Below are positions 57,092 through 64,000 of a stretch of DNA of 64,000 bases, piece after piece. This DNA comes from Tetrapyrgos nigripes (taxonomy: Eukaryota > Basidiomycota > Agaricomycetes > Agaricales > Campanellaceae): NCBI GenBank assembly GCA_013368315.1, contig JAACJM010000191.1:1-64000 (forward strand), written 5' to 3'. Both the position numbers and the translations under genes were made by a program. The notes under the pieces are model-generated. The model made no database searches. It saw only the letters and a program-made list of their open reading frames with translations, and had not been told where the DNA came from. Numbering within the stretch: the first letter of the stretch is position 1; every line of letters begins with the position of its first letter.

Positions 57092-58792
57092 TCACATCTC
57101 TCCCAACTCCAACGAATGAGTCAACCTACGATGCCCAGTAGACGCGTCTCTATATTCCCTCAGCCTGACCGTCATCATTGAACGCAAACGTTTAGCCCAT
57201 TCCCGTTCCGACTCTACGCCTTCTCGCGCTAGGGCACACAATCCAAAATGGCTTAGGGTTGCATCGGTACCGGTGATCGTGATAACGGCTTGCCTGGATT
57301 GGATCATCGAGACGATACTCTCCGGAATAGGAAGTGAAGTAGATGGTTGGGTATGTTGTATGTGTAAGCCGGAGAGCTTGATATCCAGACTCGTCAACCG
57401 AGGAAAGACTGGAACTAATTTCGCATCGGATACACCTTCTGACCCAGAAGGGACTGCCAGCGACGAATGCAACGTCAAATTCTCGAAAAATCGAGTAGAT
57501 AGCGTTTGGCAGTCGGCGTCGAGGGATAGAGTCGTCAGAGTGGGCAACCAGGATGACAGTTTGGTCACTTCGTCGGTAGTGAATAGGTCACCACAAACGA
57601 AGTTGAGGGACTGAAGCTGGCAAGACGACCTGCGGAGCATAGCCTGGAAACTATCCATCCAGGCAGCTTTGGACGAGTCTGACTTGCAGGAGGAGTGGAA
57701 TGAAAGGTTCAGATGAGTGAGGGAAGGAAGAGTAAGCGCAGCGTTGACCTCGGCAGCTGCACCAAAAGACTCTACAATCATTGTCAATGATTGCAGAGTT
57801 TGGGAGCTGCGGTGAGGGATATTGTCAAAAGACTCGGGATAGGAGTCGACATGGATGGAGAGTTGCTGAAGATGAGGGAAAAGCCTGAAGACTTCGCCAA
57901 TATGCTGCCAAGCGTGCGCATAACAGTTGTTCAGGATAACCGATGTGACGTGTTTGAAGTCTATTGTGCCCATGACTTCGATATCGAAGACGTTTGTCGA
58001 AGATAGTTCCAGAGTGCGGAGATTTGGGGCATCGCAGTAAGGTTCGTCATCGGAAAGTGCAGCGTCATATGGTTGATAGTTGTATAGGACTGCCCTGACG
58101 AACCGAACTTCTTCAAGATGCTCGAAGGTACCCATCAACTCCTGCATGTAGCCAAAGATGGATATGTCATGAGACACATCAAAGGAAACCCGACGCCAAC
58201 GAGGACGTTCGTCAAGAAACAAACGAATAATCGAGTCGTGTTGAGCAAAGGCGATTTGTTGCTGACTACGAGACAATTTCTGGAGACCGGACGCTTCGAG
58301 GTACAGGTCCAGACCGACCCTTCGTGATCTGTCGATGTAAAGGCGCATTATCTCCCGAAAATGGTAATCCACGGGCCCCGTCAATAAAGCCAAATCTAAC
58401 CGTATTCCAGCCCACAACGACGGAAGAGACAAGACCACGTTCCGCCATAATGAGCATACATGGGAGATGGCTAGGGTGGGTACGGTGGAAGGACATGAGA
58501 ATCCACCTGCTCGCTTGATGACGTCGAGACCATACTCTGGGCAGGCTAAGGCCAAAATCAACGTCAGGATCTCCGTAGGCAAATTCTCAACAGGGGACGA
58601 TGGCTTGACGTAGTCCTGTTGGGCAATTCGCTTCTTGGTTAAGTCGGCACCAACGGTTTCTGTGCCGTGAAAATCGGGCTGTGAAGCCTTCAGGACGAGC
58701 CAGAAGCTGCTGACCTTGCTGGTAGATGGAATGCGACCGGGAGCGACCATGGTGCATGAAGTAGTGAAGCTCATGGCAAAACTGCTAGGCAA
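57092..58792 (-). CDS. F-box protein with Leu-rich C-terminal region
   Basis: A single 566-codon frame from ATG 58792, with a second in-frame ATG at MSFTTSC seven codons in. The F-box follows at residues about 68-115: SPVENLPTEILTLILALACP, then TLAISHVCSLWRNVVLSLPS and LWAGIRLDL. This 'LPxEILxxIL...VSxxWRxxxLSxPxLW' layout is the standard agaric F-box opening. The rest is made of irregular Leu-rich strands (APNLRTLELSSTNVFDIEVM, FPHLQQLSIHVDSYPE, LPSLTHLNLSFHSS, FPRLTSLDIKLSGLHI), likely an LRR-like solenoid. The presumed role is substrate adaptor of an SCF ubiquitin ligase (family knowledge); the target is unknown. No introns are needed. Confidence 0.85.
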   Translation of the reverse strand: MPSSFAMSFTTSCTMVAPGRIPSTSKVSSFWLVLKASQPDFHGTETVGADLTKKRIAQQDYVKPSSPVENLPTEILTLILALACPEYGLDVIKRAGGFSCPSTVPTLAISHVCSLWRNVVLSLPSLWAGIRLDLALLTGPVDYHFREIMRLYIDRSRRVGLDLYLEASGLQKLSRSQQQIAFAQHDSIIRLFLDERPRWRRVSFDVSHDISIFGYMQELMGTFEHLEEVRFVRAVLYNYQPYDAALSDDEPYCDAPNLRTLELSSTNVFDIEVMGTIDFKHVTSVILNNCYAHAWQHIGEVFRLFPHLQQLSIHVDSYPESFDNIPHRSSQTLQSLTMIVESFGAAAEVNAALTLPSLTHLNLSFHSSCKSDSSKAAWMDSFQAMLRRSSCQLQSLNFVCGDLFTTDEVTKLSSWLPTLTTLSLDADCQTLSTRFFENLTLHSSLAVPSGSEGVSDAKLVPVFPRLTSLDIKLSGLHIQHTQPSTSLPIPESIVSMIQSRQAVITITGTDATLSHFGLCALAREGVESEREWAKRLRSMMTVRLREYRDASTGHRRLTHSLELGEM

Positions 58793-59320
58793 GCAAGGCG
58801 AGCAGAGAATGGGTGTTGAAGAAGGAGCTAGCGATGAGGTTCAGCCTATAAGTAGGTCTTGAAGGCGTACTAAGCTTTCTGGGTGCCTTCTTTCTGGTTC
58901 TACGCTAGCTTTGACAAGAGTTCAACGTCACTGTCCCGACCTAGATAGGATGCGGACGCTTACCAAAATCGGAGCCATTTCCTCGCTTGTCTCTATGCTC
59001 ATTGCTCCACGATTCATGCGAACGTAGATGGCAAAATGACCCTGTAGATCTTGCCACCGTCATTGGCAATCCAAATAGTACTTCCATTCGTGGGAGAAGA
59101 GTGTTCCGGGAATTGGAGTGAGATGTTAATTTAGCAGCACTAGGAGATACATTGATGATTGGCAGATGCGCGTGAGAGCTGCTTTCAAGTCTCTTCAAAC
59201 ATTTGCGGATGCGGACTGCCAGCGGACTGCTTGAAGGATGCCAGAAATTCCTATCAGCTCAATAAGGACTGGAAGTGGACGTAAGGTGAGCACCTGGGTG
59301 AATAGTAACGCAATAGTAAC
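58793..59320. other. Intergenic, no gene recognised
   Basis: Promoter side of the F-box gene, ending at the hAT insertion site. An 85-codon minus frame is unsupported. Confidence 0.4.
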
Positions 59321-60258
59321 TAGTGATGTGCGGGCCCGGCTCGGCTCAAAAGCCCCGGCTCGGGCTCGGCTTTGTAGGGCTCGGGCCTGCTAGAAATCCA
59401 GGCCGAGCTTTTGAGCCCTAAGTAGGGCCGGCTTGAGCCGGCTTGGGCTCAGGCCGGGGCTCAGTTGTAGAAAAAATGTGTAAGTTAGTATCTAGAAGTA
59501 ATTAGACAATACTGCTGTAACCTAAGTCATCCCCACTATCTTCGCTGTTCTTGACATCTATAAGCTCCATCCAGTCCTCCGTTCCATCTTCTTGAGTTCC
59601 ATCATCATCCACCCTGACATCTTCATCCTCCAATGAGGTTTCACGGAATATTAAGTCATGTCGAAGGGCACACTTGAGGAATTGTAGTGGTTCAACAATA
59701 TCCTTTCCAAGTCAGTTGCGCCATTTGCTGATTGTTATTCCAGCTGATGAGAAAGCCCACTCACTGGACACAGACGACACCATAATGGCACAGTAGTCTC
59801 GTGCCAGTGAAGCCCAAAACGTTGGAGCTGCATAGTAACGACCATACGGCTAACGAGACTAAAAAACCCCTAGAGAAACTCTAATATAAGACTATATTGA
59901 TCGAGAAAGGGTTGTGTTGAGCCTGAGATGGGATTAACACGGAAGAAGGTACATACCTGTATATGGTCCTCGACGGGCACCACTCAGTGGTGGTTAGAAG
60001 CGGAGTGGGAGTGAAGCGTGTGTACCTTACACAACAAAATTTCGCAACGGCATCCTGGATCCGGAGTGATGTCACTGCCTTTGTTAAGTGCCAGCAACTT
60101 CCTAAAAGCCGGGGCCTGAGCTTGGGCCCAAGGGCTTTGAGAAATCCAAGCCGGGCCCTCAGGCCCTCAGGCCCCCCTCAAAAGCTCGGCTCGGCTCAGG
60201 CTTTCGAAGCTCGGCTTGGCCCGGCCTAGGGCTTGGAGCCCAAGCTCGCACATCACTA
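59321..60258. mobile_element. 938-bp non-autonomous hAT element
   Basis: Inverted ends TAGTGATGTGCG (59321-59332 and, inverted, 60247-60258) are flanked by the perfect 8-bp target duplication ATAGTAAC (59313-59320, 60259-60266). Subterminal regions are dense in GGCTCGGCTC/GGCCCGGC motifs at both ends, a usual hAT feature. The interior carries a remnant of the hAT transposase C-terminus on the minus strand. Confidence 0.9.
59502..59832 (-). pseudogene. hAT transposase C-terminal (dimerisation domain) remnant
   Basis: Reads YAAPTFWASLARDYCAIMVS, SVSSEWAFSSAGITISKWRN, then an in-frame stop, then LGKDIVEPLQFLKCALRHDL and an acidic tail. This is the hAT family dimerisation block (normal pattern: ARDYLAIPASSVxSERAFSxxGxxIxxxRxxL). 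The Glu-Trp-Ala-Phe-Ser stretch matches the conserved E-R-A-F-S. With most of the enzyme missing plus a stop, it is inactive. Confidence 0.85.
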
Positions 60259-60761
60259 ATAGTAACGGATTGGAAATGGGCTTCATGGATGTTGACGACA
60301 GAGTTGTCGGTCTTGGTTGGTCCTCACGTGTGCTGTCTTTCCTCTTGACTGCGACGGCTACTACGCGAGCTAATGCTTGTACTATTGGCAGCCTTACCTA
60401 GGATTGATACGATTAAGGTGAACCGACAGTCGGGACCGATATCCGGGACCGTTACGGTTCGTTCTGTCTCTACGACGCCATCAGTTTGAATGAGAACACG
60501 ATGCTCTTTGCCTTTGGCTCTTCTGAAGACGCGTTCCACTTACAAAAATTAAATAAACCGTAGATCTTCCTCATCTCTTGTACTACTTAGTGACTAGTCT
60601 TCCATCTTCTGTCAGTCCAATGGCATCTTTCCTGTTGGTACCATTGCGGCACCGGTATTTCGATACCGACTCAACCGAGCGGCAGTAGTGAACTCCGAGG
60701 ACACAAACTCTTTGACAACAACGATCATCACCCCGAGGACTCAACGTAACGTCCAAGGAAG
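60259..60761. other. Intergenic, no gene recognised
   Basis: From the hAT right target duplication to the ART gene start; should contain that gene's promoter. No recognisable motif. Confidence 0.4.
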
Positions 60762-63426
60762 ATGTTAGTTGCTTTCGGAACGTCTAAAAACACATTCTAC
60801 GCCGCATCTGGTCGACGGAGCTATAGGTTTAGCACTAGTCTCATCCTTATCCCCGCGACAGCTCAATCTGACATCCATTTTGGATCCATTCTTTAGTTCG
60901 GATATACCTGCATATCTGACATGGCGCTTGAAAGATGCCAATGTTCTATCTTCACTATCGCTCGGCGAAAGAGGTGCATGGTTTTTTCGGGAAGCACCGC
61001 GGAGTTGTAATAACCACGATGGGTGGACGTGCTGTATGTCTTTGCATCTTTTAATTTCTAAAGTTGGAATTGACAAGATAGTTAGTATCTAAATTGACTC
61101 AAAACGCATATCCCCAAGTTACGCAGATCTTCCGGGAATCCCGGGGAAAGATAAAATGGATCTCCTTTGGACCGAGGGGGCAGTATATCATATACACCGA
61201 AAAAACAACCCATTCTAATTGCTGGTTCATCAACAAGTACGACGTTTATTTGAGGAGTGTGTCGTTTGGGGCTGGTGGAGCGTGGGTCGTGGTCGAAGGC
61301 AATGGACATGTCCGGTGCCATGGTTTGGATCCAAATATCATCTATGCATTGAAGAAGAAGCCAGTCAGGGTGCGTCTCACAGTTCTGCATCACTTCCTCG
61401 TCAGCTCACAATGTTGTAGGCAGCGCAGCTCAGTCAGAGCTCTCCTCTCTTCTATTTCATTGAGTACGCTGATGGAGAGATTCAATGCAATCTTCCCGAG
61501 TCCTGGAGACATAACATACGCGAAATCCAGGAAATGGGTACGAGTCAATGTTACGGGACTAGGTAGCGGCGATTCATTACTTTTCCTTGATAGCAATTTG
61601 TCATAGCGAGCCTTCCTATCGACATGAAATCTGTTGGAGCCAATATTCTGCTTTATCTACCTAGACTGATTCGACCGAGTCTGTAGGGACTCCACCACAG
61701 ACAGTATTCGCGTTTGGTCACAAATCTGATATGTTTTTGGTAACATACGCATGGGGAGGTCGACATTACAGGTATGTAATGTACAGGTGTTCTGCTTTTC
61801 AGCTCACTTTCTTCCAGGAGAAATATAGAAAGCAGGGCCATAAATAAGGCGGTCGAAGAATATGGTATAGCGTCTGCATTTTCTCCAGGCTTTTCCCTTG
61901 GAGAAAACAGCTCTTGTTTTATAAAAAAAGGCGATTCTACATGGCGTACGTCCTAGCTTCTACGGCCTGGCTCGACACAAATTGACTAGTAGCATTCAGT
62001 GTCTCCACTTACACGCCAAACATACCCTATAGTCTGGGACGTTTGGAGTTCTGGGGTACCGATCAACTGGGTAGCTTTTGGCCCTCACGGCCGTTACATT
62101 GCCGACACAAAATTTAGAGTATATACTTCAAGGTCCAATGACATACTGGGAGAATATGACAGAAACCCAGTATCCCTACGGTGCGCATCGTTCGGCTACG
62201 GTGGATCATGGGTCATTGTCGACCACTCAGGGAATGTTCGGAGTCACGGTCTGGTCGCTGGTGTATTGAAAAAAATAGCCGCTGGCAATGTGAGGGTGCG
62301 TTTCTTGAATTATATCAATAAATCGATGATTTTTTTTGTGTTTCATAGAACATCCAGCTGAGCATAACCGAGGAAAAGCACTGCTATGTCGAGTACACCG
62401 ACTGCAGCATCGACTTCACCTTACCTGAAGATTGGCATGTTCACGTTGCCAACGTCATTGGTGTATCATGTTAGTCCAAAAATGTTGTTTCTAGAGCCCC
62501 TTCTCAATTCTAATCATTATTAACAGTGCTCGGACCTTTCAAACCTCTCGCTTTCTCTGGCTTTCCACTGTTGCATCGTATCGACCAATCTGAGGCCGAG
62601 TTCTTCAGTGGTAAGCATCTGCCTTGTACAAGCAGTCATAGTTCATTCAGAACACAACAATGTCTCAGTCTCGTCCCAATTCTCCATGCACTGGACCTAC
62701 AGATGTCCGAAGCTATACTCCATATACAAGATTTCTCCGTCAAGTCATAGTCAAGAGTACAGGTACCAAGCGTATTCGTTAGTGCCTATTCTTTCCTGAG
62801 CTATAATGACCCTTTTCTGATCTGGATATAAACACTGACAGGAAGCGTATCGGGAACGAGCAGAAGCTCTGGCACGGGACGGCTCGACTCTGTAATCTAG
62901 GAAACGATGGACTTGAGAACGCAGAACCATGCTCAAACTATAAATGCTCGCTATGTCAGATAATAAAAGATGGATATTCGACAAGGCGCGCTCAACCTAC
63001 GGCAATGTGAGTTCTTCGGTCTCTCCATCCGATACACCTGATTTTGACATCTCTCCACCTAGGTACGGAAGAGGCATTTATACCTCGAAAACGTCGACGA
63101 AGTCAGTCCCTTTATCTAGTGCACTTTTGTTCTGAACTCATACTATTCCCCAAATACAGGGCATCGGGTTATTGCAGCGGATCAGGCCTGAAAGCTGTCC
63201 TTCTCAACAATGTCGCCCTGGGCAACATCTTTGGAACTGATGAAGCATGCAAGTCAATAACTCCACCGATTGGATATGACTCTGTAATTCGTTTTCGTTA
63301 CGACTTCAGCTTGGAGAACTCATCATAAACTGCTGTTGACAGGTACAGTCAGTGAAGAAGTACGACATAACCTGCGTTTATGACGATGATGCGATACAAC
63401 CTGTGTATCTCATATTGTACGAGTGA
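60762..63426 (+). CDS. PARP-like ADP-ribosyltransferase with duplicated N-terminal repeat region
   Basis: A many-exon gene. The N-terminal part holds two paralogous units. Unit A: MLVAFGTSKNTFYAASG, VLSSLSLGERGAWFF, KIKWISFGPRGQYIIY, VSFGAGGAWVVVEGNGHVRC, EYADGEIQCNLPESW. Unit B: TVFAFGHKSDMFLVTYAWGG, FSPGFSLGENSSCF, PINWVAFGPHGRYIADT, ASFGYGGSWVIVDHSGNVRS, EYTDCSIDFTLPEDW. A 116-nt intron (about 61.54-61.67 kb) can join A to B in frame. The 'SFGxxGxWVxx' strands suggest a propeller-like fold. The C-terminal part is a PARP-type ART domain: FSMHWTYRCPKLYSIYKI, NEQKLWHGTARLCNLG (His codon 62873), CSNYKCSLCQIIKDGY, RYGRGIYTSKTSTK (Tyr codon 63079), PPIGYDSV, and the end YDITCVYDDDAIQPVYLILY. The usual YDE Glu is Ile (codon 63367). 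Confidence 0.72.
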
Positions 63427-63861
63427 CTACGACTTCCCACCAGTGCTGGCCAACTGAAGGTACACTATGAGGTTATTTTAGAGAACCGTTTTAGAGAACA
63501 ACACGGCCCTTAAACCTCAGCAAGCTGAGTCGTAAGAAACAAATGTTATAAGAGAAGGGCAGGAGAGGGGAGATGAATGCGAAACGATCTATTTACACTG
63601 TAGCAAAGCAATTGGAGCATACTCTAATAGCACTTTCTTGTTTAAGTACTCTCATCATCCATGCAGTACATAGTACATCCTCAGGCCTCAGGCCTCAGCG
63701 CTCAGCTCTTCTACCATCAGACCCTTGCCATAACTGGACAGGCCATGTTTGCAAGTGACGCGAGAAACTCGTCTTTCGTGTTTTGATTCCGACCCCCACT
63801 TCCATTCCATCACCTGCTCAAACTTCTTTTTGGCTACGCACTATCATCAACCCACGGCTAA
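63427..63861. other. Intergenic between tandem ART-family paralogues
   Basis: Contains short local repeats (TTTTAGAGAAC twice near 63475-63497; CCTCAGG repeats near 63680). No gene is recognised. Confidence 0.4.
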
Positions 63862-64000
63862 ATGTTGTTCGCTTTCGGTCCTACTGACGGGATGTTCTAT
63901 GTCGCCCATGGAGGCAAAAACTACTGGTCCGTTCGTTGTTCTTTCAACCGGGATGGGCGGACGTGCTGAGGAACAGGCGATGCACAGGCAGAATCTCCCG
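63862..64000 (+). CDS. 5' end of a second ART/repeat-family gene, truncated by the window
   Basis: ATG 63862 encodes MLFAFGPTDGMFYVAHGG and KNYWSV, aligned position by position with the start of the neighbouring gene (MLVAFGTSKNTFYAASG). This implies a tandem duplicate. The frame meets a stop at 63967 unless an intron begins before it; the rest lies outside the window. Confidence 0.5.

Overview
The window is nuclear DNA of a mushroom-forming basidiomycete (Agaricomycetes). Genes are cut by many short GT-AG introns of about 50-80 nt. The gene content is typical of the group: DUF6534 membrane proteins, an OrdA-type P450, F-box proteins, a HET-domain gene and a PARP-like ADP-ribosyltransferase. 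Names rest on recognised motifs in translations made by eye; no database search was run.

Layout. 1-8.4 kb: relics (mitochondrial-type HSP70 exon pair, P450 heme-loop fragment), a 30-bp minisatellite, one DUF6534 gene and an inverted fragment of it. 8.4-28.1 kb: mostly intact genes: a SNF2-family ATPase, an F-box-like gene, a GH5 glycosidase, a second DUF6534 protein, a P450, a disordered Ser/Arg-rich protein, an aminopeptidase P-like peptidase, and exosome subunit RRP42 divergent from the peptidase. 28.1-38 kb: a gene-poor stretch, then a decayed MCD4-like (GPI ethanolamine-phosphate transferase 1) gene running in frame into a coiled-coil/proline-rich protein, then a HET-domain gene broken by frameshifts. 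38-40.5 kb: an MFS transporter.

40.9-56.2 kb: a palindromic array of five paralogues of a small secreted Cys-containing protein (three on +, two on -) around the housekeeping pair prefoldin subunit 3 / MRD1. The array carries a displaced copy of the MRD1 3' end, an 835-bp TA-flanked inverted-repeat element and a 77-bp element with 8-bp target duplications; empty sites for both elements are visible in sister copies. MRD1 holds the most unusual structure: its 1,043-nt third intron is five complete, mutually similar introns joined head to tail with zero-length exons between them (AG|GT at each joint).

57-64 kb: an F-box gene, a 938-bp hAT element with a transposase remnant, an ART-domain gene with duplicated N-terminal repeats and a predicted H-Y-I triad, and the start of a paralogue running off the window.

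The housekeeping genes read cleanly through their splice sites, whereas several accessory genes (MCD4-like, HET, secreted copy 2, the disordered protein) carry single-base frame changes. These may be real decay or assembly indels.
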